DNA of 64,000 nucleotides from Catellatospora sp. KI3 (GCF_029948125.1 NZ_JASAMB010000011.1:1-64000), one strand, 5' to 3'. Positions 1-8,832 are shown, counted from the stretch's first letter. Numbers and translations are program-made. Notes: generated by a model from the letters alone, not told the origin.

Positions 1-154
1 GGGTCAAAGAGTCGCTCCGCAACAGGCAATCCGACCGCATACAGTGATCACCGCCAGCCCCCGCTCACCGCTGCGCACGCGCTCACCGCCGGGTCCGCGT
101 TCACCATCAGCCCGCGGTCACCGCCGGGTCCGCGATCCGGCGGGTCGCCGTTGG
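1..154. other. Left-edge noncoding segment
   Basis: No gene can be supported here. A 17-bp direct repeat, TCACCGCCGGGTCCGCG, occurs at 83-99 and again at 118-134. The segment lies downstream of the response regulator that ends at 155. I see no clear hairpin terminator. Confidence 0.3.
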
Positions 155-811
155 TCAGGAGCGGAGGAAGGTGAGCACGGCCAGGACGCGGCGGTGGTCG
201 TTGTCGTCGGGTGCCAGGCCGAGCTTGGTGAAGATGCTGGTCACGTGCTTCTCGACGGCACCCTCCGTGACGACCAGCCGCCGGGCGACCGAGGTGTTCG
301 AGCGGCCCTCGGCCATCAGCGCCAGCACTTCGCGCTCGCGCGGACTCAGCACCGCCAGCGGATCGGCCTGCCGGCGGCGTACCAGCAGCTGGGCCACCAC
401 CTGCGGGTCGAGCACGGTGCCGCCCGCCGCGACCCGGCGCACCGCGTCGATGAAGTCGGCCACGTCGGCGACCCGGTCCTTGAGCAGGTAGCCGACCCCG
501 CCGGGCCGCGGCCCGCCCATCAGCGCGAGCAGGTCGTCGGCGTAGGACGCCTCGACGTACTGCGACAGCACCAGGATGGGCGCCTCCGGGTGGGTCCGCC
601 GGATCGACACCGCCGCCCGCAGCCCCTCGTCGGTGTGCGAGGGCGGCATCCGTACGTCGACGACGCTGATGTCGGGCCGCAGCCGCGCGACGGCCGCCAC
701 GAGGGCCGGTCCGTCGCCGACGGCGGCCGCCACGGTGCAGCCGTTCTCCTCCAGCAGCCGGATCAGGCCCTCGCGCAGCAGCACCGCGTCCTCGGCGAGG
801 ACTACTCGCAC
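155..811 (-). CDS. NarL/LuxR-family response regulator
   Basis: DNA-binding response regulator of a two-component system, 218 residues. The N-terminal receiver domain has the acidic pocket near residues 7-8, a phospho-acceptor at D52 (VVDVRMPP) and the conserved lysine in YLLKD. The C-terminal LuxR helix-turn-helix starts at LSPREREVLALMAEG and includes the EKHV recognition region. The GTG start at 811 was chosen because VRVVLAED is the typical receiver start. It overlaps the 3' end of the histidine kinase by 10 bp, so the two are translationally coupled. The target genes are unknown; the neighbouring chitin monooxygenase gene is divergent but there is no direct evidence that it is a target. 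Confidence 0.93.
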   Translation of the reverse strand: MRVVLAEDAVLLREGLIRLLEENGCTVAAAVGDGPALVAAVARLRPDISVVDVRMPPSHTDEGLRAAVSIRRTHPEAPILVLSQYVEASYADDLLALMGGPRPGGVGYLLKDRVADVADFIDAVRRVAAGGTVLDPQVVAQLLVRRRQADPLAVLSPREREVLALMAEGRSNTSVARRLVVTEGAVEKHVTSIFTKLGLAPDDNDHRRVLAVLTFLRS

Positions 812-2064
812 GGCAGCTCCCACCGCAGGGTGGTGGGCCCGCCCACCGGGCTGTCGACGGTCATGCGCCCGCCGAGTGCCTCGATCCGGTCGGCCAGGCC
901 GGCCAGCCCGTGCCCCTTCGACATGTGTGCTCCGCCCCGTCCGTCGTCGGTCACCGACGCGAACACGGTAGCGCCGTCGGCGGCCACGGTGACGCTGGCG
1001 ATGCCCGCGCCGCTGTGCTTGGCCACGTTCGTCAGCGCCTCCGCGACGGCGAAGTAGACGCCGGTCTCGACGGCGTCGGGCAGCCGCCCGCCCGCGGCGA
1101 GGGCCTCGTCCAGGCGGAGCGCGACCGGGACCGGGCAGCGGCTGGCGACCGCGGTGAGCGCGCTGGCCAGGCCGCGGTCGGCCAGGATCGGCGGGGCGAT
1201 GCCACGCGAGAGCGTACGCAGCTCGTCGAGGGTCTCCCGGGTGAACTCGATCGCCTCGTCCAGGGTCTCGCGGACCCGCTCGGGGTCGGCGTCGAGCTGC
1301 TGGCGGGCCCGGCCCAGGTCGAGTGCCAGCCGGACCAGGCGCTGCTGCGGGCCGTCGTGGATGTCGCGCTCGAGCCGCCGCAGCGCGGTCGCCTCCGCCG
1401 AGACCGCGGCCCGGGTCTGGGCGCGGGAGCGTACGAGCTGGGCCCGGGTGTCGGCCAGGTCGCTGAGCAGGGTCGCGGCGGGGCGGGCGGTGAGCAGGGC
1501 ACTGCCGCGCACGACCCAGGGCAGGCTGAGGGCCAGCGCCGTACCGATGGCGAACTGCAGCCAGCGCTCGGCGGCCAGGGTGTCGCCCAGCCCGATGAGC
1601 TCGGCCAGGCCGTGCTGGTCGGGGCCGTCGGGCAGCCAGCGCGACCAGAACCAGAAGGTCAGCCCGCCCAGCGCGCCGGCCCACCAGGTCGTGGTCAGGA
1701 CGAAGCCGATGATCGCCAGCGGGAACTGCAGCACGCTCCAGAGCAGGTCCAGCCAGGACTGGCCGTCGCGCAGCGGGGTCAGCAGGCGCCGCAGGGTCGA
1801 GTCGGCCGGTTCGGCGGTGCGGTAGTACGGGCGGGGCAGCGGCCGGTCGAGCACCCGGGCGGCGCGCAGCCGCTCCAGGTCGGCCAGGCCGCGGGCCACC
1901 ATCAGGCTCCCGGCCAGGACGAGCAGGCCGACCCCGAACAGGACCAGGGTGCCGACGCCGAGGCTGAAGCCGACCACGGCGAAGACGAAGGCCGGGACGC
2001 ACAGCAGCATGCTGACCAGGACGTACACGGTGTCGGCGCCCAGGCGGCGCACGGTGGGGGTCAT
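802..2064 (-). CDS. Sensor histidine kinase (HisKA_3 type)
   Basis: Membrane sensor kinase of about 420 residues. The N-terminal half has several hydrophobic segments (about 12-57 and 108-190), as in actinobacterial kinases with an integral-membrane sensor domain. The HisKA_3 dimerisation region contains the phospho-accepting H236 in RDIHDGPQQRL. It is followed by a HATPase domain with an N box (EALTNVAKHSG) and G boxes (DDGRGG, GHGLAGLADR). The ATG at 2064 was preferred over an upstream in-frame start at 2178 because the protein then opens directly into MTPTVRRLGAD and the first membrane segment. It is the cognate kinase of the overlapping response regulator. Confidence 0.92.
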   Translation of the reverse strand: MTPTVRRLGADTVYVLVSMLLCVPAFVFAVVGFSLGVGTLVLFGVGLLVLAGSLMVARGLADLERLRAARVLDRPLPRPYYRTAEPADSTLRRLLTPLRDGQSWLDLLWSVLQFPLAIIGFVLTTTWWAGALGGLTFWFWSRWLPDGPDQHGLAELIGLGDTLAAERWLQFAIGTALALSLPWVVRGSALLTARPAATLLSDLADTRAQLVRSRAQTRAAVSAEATALRRLERDIHDGPQQRLVRLALDLGRARQQLDADPERVRETLDEAIEFTRETLDELRTLSRGIAPPILADRGLASALTAVASRCPVPVALRLDEALAAGGRLPDAVETGVYFAVAEALTNVAKHSGAGIASVTVAADGATVFASVTDDGRGGAHMSKGHGLAGLADRIEALGGRMTVDSPVGGPTTLRWELPCE

Positions 2065-2291
2065 GGTCGAAACGGTAGAGGCCGGACGGCGCGCCTCCCA
2101 TGCGGCCAGCAGGCGAACCGGGGGTGGGGTTAACCCGAACCCGACCGGTCCGCAGAACGTGCCAACCTGAATCGGCATGGTAAGGAGTATTTACTGTTAG
2201 GAATCTTGACTTTACATTTCTATGAACCAGCGTCGATGGCTTCCCACCCCGGCGACCGGCGCGTACCTCTCCAACCAAGTGAGGAGGAGCC

Positions 2292-3038
2292 ATGCGTAAA
2301 CGTCTCGCCGTACCGGTGCTGTCGATCCTCGCGGTCGCGGCGTCCCTGCTGGTCGGTGTACCGGCCGACGCCCACGGCTACATCTCGTCGCCGGCCAGTC
2401 GGCAGGCCAACTGCGCCCAGCACAAGACGTCGTTCGACTGCGGCGACATCGTCTGGGAGCCGCAGAGCGTCGAGGCCCCGAAGGGCTCGATGCAGTGCAA
2501 CGGCGGCGGCAGCCGGTTCGCGATCCTGAACGACAACTCGCGGCCGTGGCCGACCACGTCGGTGGGCAACAACGTCACCTTCAACTGGGTGCTCACCGCC
2601 CGCCACCGGACCAGCACCTGGGAGTACTTCGTCGGGAGCACCCGGATCGGGGTCGTGAACGACAACGGCGCCACCCCGGGCGCGACGGTGTCGCACAACA
2701 TCAGCCTCGGCGGGCGTACCGGCCGGATCACCGTGCTGGCGCGCTGGAACGTCTACGACACCGGCAACGCGTTCTACTCCTGCGTCGACCTGCAGGTGGG
2801 CGGCGGTGGCGGCGGCAACCCGACGCCCAGCCCGACTCCGCCGACCAACCCGACGCCGTCCCCGCAGCCGACCTCCAGCCCGAACCCGCCCTCGGGTACG
2901 ACCTGGACCGCGGGCACGGCCTACGCGGTGGGCGCGACCGTCACCTACGCCGGTCTGAGCTACCGGTGCCTCCAGGCGCACACGGCCCTCGCCGGCTGGG
3001 AGCCGCCGAACACGCCCGCGCTCTGGCAGCGCGTCTAG
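2292..3038 (+). CDS. AA10 lytic polysaccharide monooxygenase with CBM5/12
   Basis: Secreted copper monooxygenase expected to cleave crystalline chitin (possibly cellulose) oxidatively. A signal peptide ends at ADA, so the mature protein starts with H28 (HGYISSP), the first ligand of the copper histidine brace; H105 (TARHRT) is the second. The AA10 domain covers about residues 28-170. A Gly run and Pro/Thr/Ser linker (about 172-200) leads to a C-terminal CBM5/12 chitin-binding module of about 45 residues (WTAGTAYAVG...YRCLQAHTALAGW). An AGGAGG Shine-Dalgarno sits just upstream of the ATG. The upstream region (about 2190-2225) is AT-richer than the surroundings and contains GTTAGGAATCTTGAC, a possible regulator site that I cannot assign. 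A strong hairpin follows the gene. Confidence 0.95.
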   Translation: MRKRLAVPVLSILAVAASLLVGVPADAHGYISSPASRQANCAQHKTSFDCGDIVWEPQSVEAPKGSMQCNGGGSRFAILNDNSRPWPTTSVGNNVTFNWVLTARHRTSTWEYFVGSTRIGVVNDNGATPGATVSHNISLGGRTGRITVLARWNVYDTGNAFYSCVDLQVGGGGGGNPTPSPTPPTNPTPSPQPTSSPNPPSGTTWTAGTAYAVGATVTYAGLSYRCLQAHTALAGWEPPNTPALWQRV

Positions 3039-3053
3039 TCCCACCCGAGGACC

Positions 3054-3085
3054 GGGTCCGCCACCCCCGCCAGGGTGGCGGACCC
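3054..3085 (+). terminator. Hairpin terminator after the AA10 gene
   Basis: Perfect 13-bp inverted repeat (GGGTCCGCCACCC, arms 3054-3066 and 3073-3085) with a 6-nt loop. There is no T-tract, as is usual for terminators in this GC range. It separates the monooxygenase gene from the lipoprotein gene that starts 25 bp later. Confidence 0.85.
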
Positions 3086-3109
3086 GGCACCGTACCCCCG
3101 AGGAGGACC

Positions 3110-3706
3110 ATGAAGCGCGTCGTCGCGCTGGCCGCCGCCGTGCTCGTGCTGGCCGGCTGCGGGAGCACCGAAGGGGCGGCCCCCGCGGCGCAGCCGCCCG
3201 CCGCGTCCGCGCTCGGCTCGCCGCCGCCGATCTCGCCCTCGGGGGCGTTCAACGACACCGACGTGATGTTCCTCCAGATGATGGTCGGCCAGTACGGCCC
3301 AGCCGCCGAGCTGCTGGATCTGGCCCGCAGCCGCAGCACCGACCAGAAGGTGCGGGAACTGGCCGCCGCCATCGCGGTCACCCAGGCCGACGAGGCCAGG
3401 ACCATGCGGGACTGGCTCGCGACCTGGAAGCAGGCGCCGTCGCCCGCCGCCGACCCGCACCTGCACGAGGGCCACGGCGGGCTGCCCGCCACCGGTCCGA
3501 AGGAGATCGAGGCGCTGCGCGGGGCCGCCGCGGCCGACTTCGACAAGACGTTCCTGAACCTGCTCATCGGGCACCAGCACCAGGCCGTCGAGTACGCGCG
3601 GATGGAGCTGGGCGGGGGCATCCACTCCGGCGCGCTGGAACTGGCCACGCGTGTCGACCAGACCAGATCCTCCGAGATCGCCATGATGCTCGGCATGGTC
3701 GCCTGA
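3110..3706 (+). CDS. DUF305 lipoprotein
   Basis: Small exported lipoprotein of 198 residues. A lipobox LAGC places the lipidated cysteine at C17. After a short Ala/Pro linker comes a DUF305 domain, recognisable from FNDTDVMFLQMMVGQ and the HQHQAVEYARM motif, rich in Met and His. DUF305 proteins are ferritin-like helical bundles, often found near metal-handling genes; no such genes adjoin this copy, so its role is open. The ATG is preceded by GAGGAGGACC, a strong ribosome binding site. Confidence 0.9.
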   Translation: MKRVVALAAAVLVLAGCGSTEGAAPAAQPPAASALGSPPPISPSGAFNDTDVMFLQMMVGQYGPAAELLDLARSRSTDQKVRELAAAIAVTQADEARTMRDWLATWKQAPSPAADPHLHEGHGGLPATGPKEIEALRGAAAADFDKTFLNLLIGHQHQAVEYARMELGGGIHSGALELATRVDQTRSSEIAMMLGMVA

Positions 3707-3928
3707 CTGGATTGGACGCGCATCCGGCAATTCCTGGATCTCGTCATCGCCACCATCCGGATTCCAGCGCGCTGACCAGCGACATCCACTCAGGACCTCG
3801 ATCAATTACGGGCGGTCACGCCAAGATCGCTGAAAGTTCTTGCACGCCTTGCGTTACGGGGTATTCCCACCCGGCATAGAAGCTGGTATCTATACGTGCA
3901 CGATCGACCCCCTAGCCCGGAGGACGAC

Positions 3929-4723
3929 TTGCGCCGATCGCGTCTCGTGACCCTCGCAGTAGGATTCGCCACCGCATTCGCTGTGACGGTCACCCTGGCA
4001 GCCACACCCGCACAGGCTGCCTCATCTGTCCGCTACGTCGCCCTCGGCGACTCCTACGCCTCAGGCGTGGGAGCCGGCTCCGAGAGCGGCACCTGCCAGC
4101 GCAGCCCCAACGCGTACCCCGCGCTGTGGGCCGCCGCCAACGCCCCCGCCTCCTACGTGTCGGTCGCCTGTTCCGGGGCGACGACCACGACCGTCATCAA
4201 CTCCCAGCTGTCCGCGCTGAGCAGCACCACCACGCTGGTCAGCATCTCCGTCGGCGGCAACGACATGGGGTTCAGCAACATCATGTCGACCTGCGCGCTG
4301 AAGGGCACCACCGAGTGCGTCGCCGCGGTCCAGGCGGCCGAGGACAAGGCCCGCTCCAGCCTCACCGGTCTGTTGAACAACGTGTACAACGGCATCCGGT
4401 CCAAAGCGCCCAACGCCCGCGTCGTCGTCCTCGACTACCCGGTCTTCTACCAGCTCGGCACCACGTGTGTCGGGCTGAGCGCCACCTCGCGCACGAAGAT
4501 CAATGAGGGCATCAACGTCATCGACGACATCATCCGCTCCGCCGCCCAGGCGCACGGGTTCGTCTTCGCCGACGTCCGCTCGATCTTCGTCGGGCACCAG
4601 CTGTGCAGCGGCGACAAGTGGCTGCACGCGCTGAACTTCGCCAGCCTCAGCATCTCCTACCACCCCAACAGCTCGGGCCACGCCAAGGGATACCTGCCGG
4701 TGTTCCGCACGGCCGCAGGCTGA
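3929..4723 (+). CDS. Secreted SGNH/GDSL esterase
   Basis: Secreted ester hydrolase of the SGNH fold, about 264 residues. The signal peptide ends near TPAQAAS. Block I is GDSYASG with the nucleophilic Ser, block III is GGND (oxyanion Asn), and the Ser/His segment near the C-terminus is YHPNSSGH. Several Cys pairs suggest the disulfide-stabilised Streptomyces type (SCO7513-like lipase). The TTG at 3929 was chosen because GGAGGACGAC lies at the right distance and the signal peptide then starts LRRSRLVTL; an in-frame GTG at 3896 is the alternative. The upstream 220 bp hold no gene. A large hairpin follows the stop codon. Confidence 0.9.
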   Translation: MRRSRLVTLAVGFATAFAVTVTLAATPAQAASSVRYVALGDSYASGVGAGSESGTCQRSPNAYPALWAAANAPASYVSVACSGATTTTVINSQLSALSSTTTLVSISVGGNDMGFSNIMSTCALKGTTECVAAVQAAEDKARSSLTGLLNNVYNGIRSKAPNARVVVLDYPVFYQLGTTCVGLSATSRTKINEGINVIDDIIRSAAQAHGFVFADVRSIFVGHQLCSGDKWLHALNFASLSISYHPNSSGHAKGYLPVFRTAAG

Positions 4724-4728
4724 TCCGG

Positions 4729-4770
4729 GGTCCGGTGCGGCGGGCACCTCCCGGCCCGCCGCGCCGGACC
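4729..4770 (+). terminator. Hairpin terminator after the SGNH esterase gene
   Basis: A 16-bp inverted repeat with one non-canonical pair (arms 4729-4744 and 4755-4770) around a 10-nt loop, starting 5 bp after the stop codon. The following 4771-4999 contain no gene that I can support. Confidence 0.85.
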
Positions 4771-4999
4771 TCGCCCCCGGCCCCCTCGACCCTCGTCGGG
4801 TCAGCGCGAGCGGCGGGCCGGCCGCAGCCGTTCCGGTGATGATCGCCGTCTGGAAGCGCAATCTGGTCTCAGCGCGCGCCGTCCGACTCCGATCCCTGAC
4901 GCGCTCGGAGTCCGGGAGCGGCTGCGGGCAGGATACGGTGAAAGCTGTGAATTGCCGCCTCGGTGAGGCACCGGTGGCGGTATTGGTGGAAGTGCCGCA

Positions 5000-6013
5000 G
5001 TGACGGCGGCGGCATCGATGGTGGAGGGTGATCAGGTGGCGGCAGCGGGTGAGACGCGCGACGGGGTGTCGCTGACCAACCTCGACCAGGCCCTCTTCGA
5101 GGGGGCCGACGCGACCAAGCGCGACCTCGTCGACTATCTGGACGCCGTACACCCGATGATGCTGCCCGCGCTGCGCGACCGGCCGCTGTCGGTGGTGCGG
5201 ATGCTGCGCGACCAGCCTCCGTTCATGCAGAAGAACCTGCCGAAGTACACCCCGGACTGGGTGCGGTCGATGTCGCTGTGGGCCGAGACCTCGCACCGCG
5301 AGGTGAACTACGCGCTGTGCGACGACCGCCGCACGCTGCTGTGGTTCGCCAACCAGAGAGCCATCGAGTACCACCCGACGCTCGTGCTCGCCGCCGACTT
5401 CGGCCACCCGACCCATCTCGTCCTGGACCTCGACCCGCCGGACGTGCACGAGCACGCCGCGGAGGCGTTCGCCGCGGCCGCGCGGGCCGCGCTGCTGGTG
5501 CGCCAGGTGCTGACCGAGGCCGGTCTGGACGGCGCCGTAAAGACCAGCGGCGCCAAGGGCGTGCACGTGTTCGTGCCGCTGGACGGCAAGGCCGGCACCG
5601 AGGACGTCGCGGCCGCCACCAGGGCGGTCGCCGCCCGCGCCGAACGGCTCGACCCGGCGCTGGCCACCACCGCGTTCATCAGGGCCGACCGGGGTGACCG
5701 GGTGTTCCTCGACTCGACCAGGGCGGGCGGCGGCACGGTCGTCTCCGTGTACAGCCCGCGCCTGCGCCCCGGCGCGCCGGTGTCGTACCCGGTCGGCTGG
5801 GCGGATCTGACCTCGGCCACCCCGGCCGACTTCACCATCCGGACCGTGCCGGGGCTGCTCGGCGGCGTCGACCGCTGGGCCGAGGCCATGCCCGCCGCGC
5901 AGGTGCTGCCGGCGGATCTGATCGCCGAGGGCCACACCATCCCGATCGCCCGGGTCCAGGCGATGCACGAGGGCAAGCGCCGCGCCAGGGCCCGCCGCGA
6001 GCAGGCCGACTAG
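5000..6013 (+). CDS. LigD-type polymerase/primase domain protein
   Basis: Stand-alone polymerase domain of the LigD (archaeo-eukaryotic primase) family, 337 residues. In LigD proteins this domain fills gaps and adds nucleotides during non-homologous end joining. Recognisable features are the opening VSLTNLDQALF...TKRDLVDYL, the catalytic acidic motif in VLDLDPP, the HVFVPL strand after KTSGAKG, and the third acidic motif in FLDSTR. Length matches the isolated polymerase domain, with no ligase or nuclease domain attached, and no Ku or ligase gene lies nearby. The GTG at 5000 is the longest plausible start. A GTG at 5036 has a better GGAGGG ribosome binding site and would remove 12 weakly conserved residues. 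Confidence 0.9.
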   Translation: MTAAASMVEGDQVAAAGETRDGVSLTNLDQALFEGADATKRDLVDYLDAVHPMMLPALRDRPLSVVRMLRDQPPFMQKNLPKYTPDWVRSMSLWAETSHREVNYALCDDRRTLLWFANQRAIEYHPTLVLAADFGHPTHLVLDLDPPDVHEHAAEAFAAAARAALLVRQVLTEAGLDGAVKTSGAKGVHVFVPLDGKAGTEDVAAATRAVAARAERLDPALATTAFIRADRGDRVFLDSTRAGGGTVVSVYSPRLRPGAPVSYPVGWADLTSATPADFTIRTVPGLLGGVDRWAEAMPAAQVLPADLIAEGHTIPIARVQAMHEGKRRARARREQAD

Positions 6014-6120
6014 CGGTGGTATCGGGTCAGGGTGCGCCACACGTAGGCACCCGGATCCCAGAGCAGCAGCGGCGTCATGGTCCACCAGCAGAAGAGGCCG
6101 GCGTCGTGCCATGACCAGAC
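6010..6120 (-). CDS. Possible 36-residue Trp-rich microprotein
   Basis: A short minus-strand ORF that fills the gap between the polymerase gene and the next small gene. GTG start at 6120, preceded by GGAG with 6-nt spacing (GGAGTGCGAC-GTG). Its stop overlaps the stop codon of the convergent polymerase gene. The predicted peptide contains six tryptophans and ends in WRTLTRYHR. I recognise no family. Composition and ribosome binding site favour a real gene; size and lack of any known family keep confidence low. Confidence 0.3.
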   Translation of the reverse strand, partial: VWSWHDAGLFCWWTMTPLLLWDPGAYVWRTLTRYHR

Positions 6121-6171
6121 GTCGCACTCCGGGCGACGATTGGGCGGGCGCGGAGGGGGTATGCGATCTTC

Positions 6172-6414
6172 ATGGTGACGAACGTGACTGCCCCGCCCGG
6201 TGGGGTGATGACCGACGAGGTCGGGACCATCACCGGCGACCTCAGCCTCGAACCGACGGTGACGCCCGACGGCCTTGTCACGCTCCGGGTGCAGTACCAG
6301 GGGGCCGACGAGTGGTACACGGTCGCCGGTGCCAGCGCGAGGGTGCCCGACCCCGCCGATCAGGAGGCGGTGGAGCGGGTCGAAGAGCAACTTCTGGCCC
6401 GGTTCGCCGGATAG
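6172..6414 (+). CDS. Small acidic hypothetical protein
   Basis: An 80-residue acidic protein of unknown function. It shows a regular beta-strand-like N-terminal half (TITGDLSLEPTVTPDGLVTLRVQYQ... seen at about residues 19-45) and a helical C-terminus (about 62-80). A purine-rich stretch, GGAGGGGG, lies 12 bp before the ATG. An internal ATG at 6208 (MTDEVGTITGD) is an alternative start. It lies 41 bp upstream of the ABC transporter pair but nothing links their functions. Confidence 0.6.
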   Translation: MVTNVTAPPGGVMTDEVGTITGDLSLEPTVTPDGLVTLRVQYQGADEWYTVAGASARVPDPADQEAVERVEEQLLARFAG

Positions 6415-6455
6415 GCGCCGTCCATTCCCGATGATCGTCGTGGCGCGATGTCGGT

Positions 6456-7370
6456 ATGGTGCAACGCATGCCACCTACGATCCAGGTCACCGACCTGCGC
6501 AAGGCCTACGGGGAACTCGTGGCCGTGGACGGGGTGTCGTTCGAGGTCCAGACCGGGGAGTTCTTCGGCATCCTCGGCCCGAACGGCGCCGGCAAGACGA
6601 CCACGCTGGAGATGATGGAGGGACTGCGCCAGCCCGACGCGGGGCAGGTCACCCTGTTCGGCGAGAAGCCGTGGCCGCGCAACCCGAAGCTGCTGCCCCG
6701 CATCGGGGTGCAGCTTCAGGCCAGCGCGTTCTTCGAGCGGCTGACCGCCCGCGAGCAGATCCGCACCTTCGCCTCCCTGTACGGCGTCTCCGCCAAGAAG
6801 GCCGACGAGTGGCTCGACCGCGTCGGCCTGTCCGACATGGCCGGCAAGCGCAACGAGGACCTGTCCGGCGGCCAGCAGCAGCGGCTGTCCATCGCCTGCG
6901 CGTTGGCGCACGAGCCCGACCTGGTCTTCCTTGACGAGCCCACCTCGGGGCTGGACCCGCAGGCGCGCCGCAACCTGTGGGACGTGCTGCGCGACATCAA
7001 CTCCCAGGGCCGCACCGTGGTGCTGACCACGCACTACCTGGACGAGGCCGAGTCGCTGTGCGACCGGGTCGCCATCATGGACCACGGCCGGATCCTGGAG
7101 TCCGGCCCGCCCGCCGCGCTGGTGCGTGACCTGGACGCGCCGACCCGCATCTCCGTCGAGACCGGCACCATGGCGCTGGACGCGGCCCGGGGGCTGGTCG
7201 AGGGCGTGGAGGTGGAGGACGACGGGGTGTCGCTGACCTTCGCCACGCGTACCCCCGCGCCGGTGCTCTCCGCCCTGGCCGAGCGTGACGCGCTGCGCGG
7301 CCTGTCGGTGCGCGGCGCCACGCTCGAAGACGTCTTCCTGCACCTGACCGGACGGGAGTACCGGGCATGA
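6456..7370 (+). CDS. ABC-2 exporter ATP-binding protein
   Basis: ATPase subunit of a DrrA-like ABC exporter, 304 residues. Walker A GPNGAGKTT, Q-loop region GVQLQASAFF, signature LSGGQQQR, Walker B LVFLDEPTSGLD and the H-loop TTHYLDEAE are all present. The C-terminal 80 residues form the accessory domain typical of this subfamily. The ATG at 6456 may be replaced by the ATG at 6468 (MPPTIQVTDLRK), which fits family starts equally well. The stop codon overlaps the permease start by 4 bp (ATGA). The substrate cannot be read from sequence; drugs, lipids and peptides are all known for the family. Confidence 0.95.
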   Translation: MVQRMPPTIQVTDLRKAYGELVAVDGVSFEVQTGEFFGILGPNGAGKTTTLEMMEGLRQPDAGQVTLFGEKPWPRNPKLLPRIGVQLQASAFFERLTAREQIRTFASLYGVSAKKADEWLDRVGLSDMAGKRNEDLSGGQQQRLSIACALAHEPDLVFLDEPTSGLDPQARRNLWDVLRDINSQGRTVVLTTHYLDEAESLCDRVAIMDHGRILESGPPAALVRDLDAPTRISVETGTMALDAARGLVEGVEVEDDGVSLTFATRTPAPVLSALAERDALRGLSVRGATLEDVFLHLTGREYRA

Positions 7371-8434
7371 CCGGGCTGCTCAGCCTCTCCGCGGCGATGG
7401 CGCGCGGCTTCTTCCGCGACCGCACCGCGCTGTTCTTCACCATCCTGTTCCCGCTGATGTTCCTGATCATCTTCGGGGCGCTGCTGAACTCGCCGGGCTC
7501 CTCGAAGACCGAGGTGGTGCAGATCGGGTCGATCGCGGCCCTGGACAATCTGCCCGCCGACGCGAAGCAGCAGCTGTCGGACGTGCTCGAGGTGGTGCGC
7601 GTGGACGACCGCGCCGCCGCGCTGCAGCAGGTGCGCGACGGTGACGTCGCCGCCGCGCTGGAGCAGCAGGGCGACCGGGTGATCGTGCACTTCTCCGCCG
7701 CCGACCAGGTCAAGGCGGCCACGGTGCACGGCATCATGCAGGCGCTGGTGCAGCAGGGTAATCTGGCCGCCGCGGGGGTGACCAAGCCGGCGCTGACGCT
7801 CACCAGCCAGCAGGTCGAGGACGAGTCGCTCAAGGCGATCCAGTACATGACCCCGGGGCTGCTGGGGTGGGCCATCGCCAGCGGCGCGACGTTCGGCGCC
7901 GCGCTGACGCTGGTGTCGTGGCGGCAGAAGAAGATCCTGCGGCGCCTGCGGCTCTCGCCGGTGCCGCTGGTCTCGGTGATCGGCGCCCGGGTCTCGGTCA
8001 GCGTCATGATCGCGCTGGTGCAGTCGGCGGTCTTCGTCGGCGTGGCGCTGCTGCCGATGTTCGGCCTGCAACTGTCCGATCAGTGGTACGCCTTCATCCC
8101 GCTCATGATCGTCGGGACGCTCGCGTTCCTCTCGATCGGCCTGCTCGCCGGGGCGGCGGCCAAGACGTCCGAGGCCGCCAGCGCCATCGCGAACCTGATC
8201 GTGCTGCCGATGGCGTTCCTGTCCGGCGCGTTCTTCCCGCTGGACAACGCCCCGAAGTGGCTGCAGCAGATCTCCGACCTGCTGCCGCTCAAGCACCTGG
8301 TCAGCTCCATGCAGGACGTGATGGTCCGGGGCGAGGGCTTCACCGCCACGCTGCCCGCCATCGGCATCCTGGCCGGGTTCTCGATCGTGGTGTCCGGCAT
8401 CGCCGCACTGCTGTTCAAGTGGGACGACGCCTGA
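7367..8434 (+). CDS. ABC-2 type exporter permease
   Basis: Membrane subunit partner of the preceding ATPase, 355 residues. One N-terminal membrane segment (about residues 20-42) is followed by an extracytoplasmic region of about 130 residues and then five hydrophobic segments in the C-terminal half (from about residue 165 to 350). This is the layout of ABC-2 permeases of the YhgE/DrrB type. It is translationally coupled to the ATPase and converges on a minus-strand gene 4 bp downstream. Confidence 0.93.
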   Translation: MTGLLSLSAAMARGFFRDRTALFFTILFPLMFLIIFGALLNSPGSSKTEVVQIGSIAALDNLPADAKQQLSDVLEVVRVDDRAAALQQVRDGDVAAALEQQGDRVIVHFSAADQVKAATVHGIMQALVQQGNLAAAGVTKPALTLTSQQVEDESLKAIQYMTPGLLGWAIASGATFGAALTLVSWRQKKILRRLRLSPVPLVSVIGARVSVSVMIALVQSAVFVGVALLPMFGLQLSDQWYAFIPLMIVGTLAFLSIGLLAGAAAKTSEAASAIANLIVLPMAFLSGAFFPLDNAPKWLQQISDLLPLKHLVSSMQDVMVRGEGFTATLPAIGILAGFSIVVSGIAALLFKWDDA

Positions 8435-8438
8435 CGGT

Positions 8439-8768
8439 TCAGCGCCGTACGCCGCGCTCGCTGCCAGCCTGGCGCGAGCGCGGCAGCGGCAGCTTCACGC
8501 CGCGTTTGCGCAGCTGGCTGGTCAGGTAGACGAGCGCCGCGGCGAGCACGCCCATGTCGTCCAGGTAGATCGGGTCGGGCAGCAGGTCGACCGGCAGGAA
8601 CGTGTAGATCAGCGCGCCGTAGAAGGCCCATCTGCCGCCGGCGCCGACCTGGTCCAGCAGGCGCTTGGTGACGAACAGCCGCTTGCCCAGCTTGATGGCT
8701 CCCCAGAGGGTGAGCAGGCAGAAGACAGCGCCGACGACGGCGATCAGAATCCAGGTCTCTCGCGACAC
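8439..8768 (-). CDS. DUF1232 (YkvA-like) membrane protein
   Basis: Small membrane protein of 109 residues. An N-terminal hydrophobic helix (about 6-24) precedes the DUF1232 core, recognisable by the conserved YTFLPVDLLPDPIYLDDMG motif; a basic C-terminal tail follows. The function of the family is unknown. It converges with the ABC permease gene with almost no spacer. A 62-bp palindromic element lies 64 bp upstream of its ATG. Confidence 0.88.
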   Translation of the reverse strand: MSRETWILIAVVGAVFCLLTLWGAIKLGKRLFVTKRLLDQVGAGGRWAFYGALIYTFLPVDLLPDPIYLDDMGVLAAALVYLTSQLRKRGVKLPLPRSRQAGSERGVRR

Positions 8769-8832
8769 GAACGCTTTCTACCCCATCCCCCCGCGAATAA
8801 GCACCGGGGTGTCGGGCGGGCTCGTCGGCAGG

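Noticed and set aside
2200-2240. Promoter of the AA10 gene from TTGACT at 2206
   Set aside because: No acceptable -10 lies at normal spacing; the AT-rich stretch may hold an operator but cannot be assigned.
4061-6127. Long minus-strand reading frame across the esterase and polymerase genes
   Set aside because: Composition is that of antisense to high-GC coding sequence, and both plus-strand genes have clear catalytic motifs.
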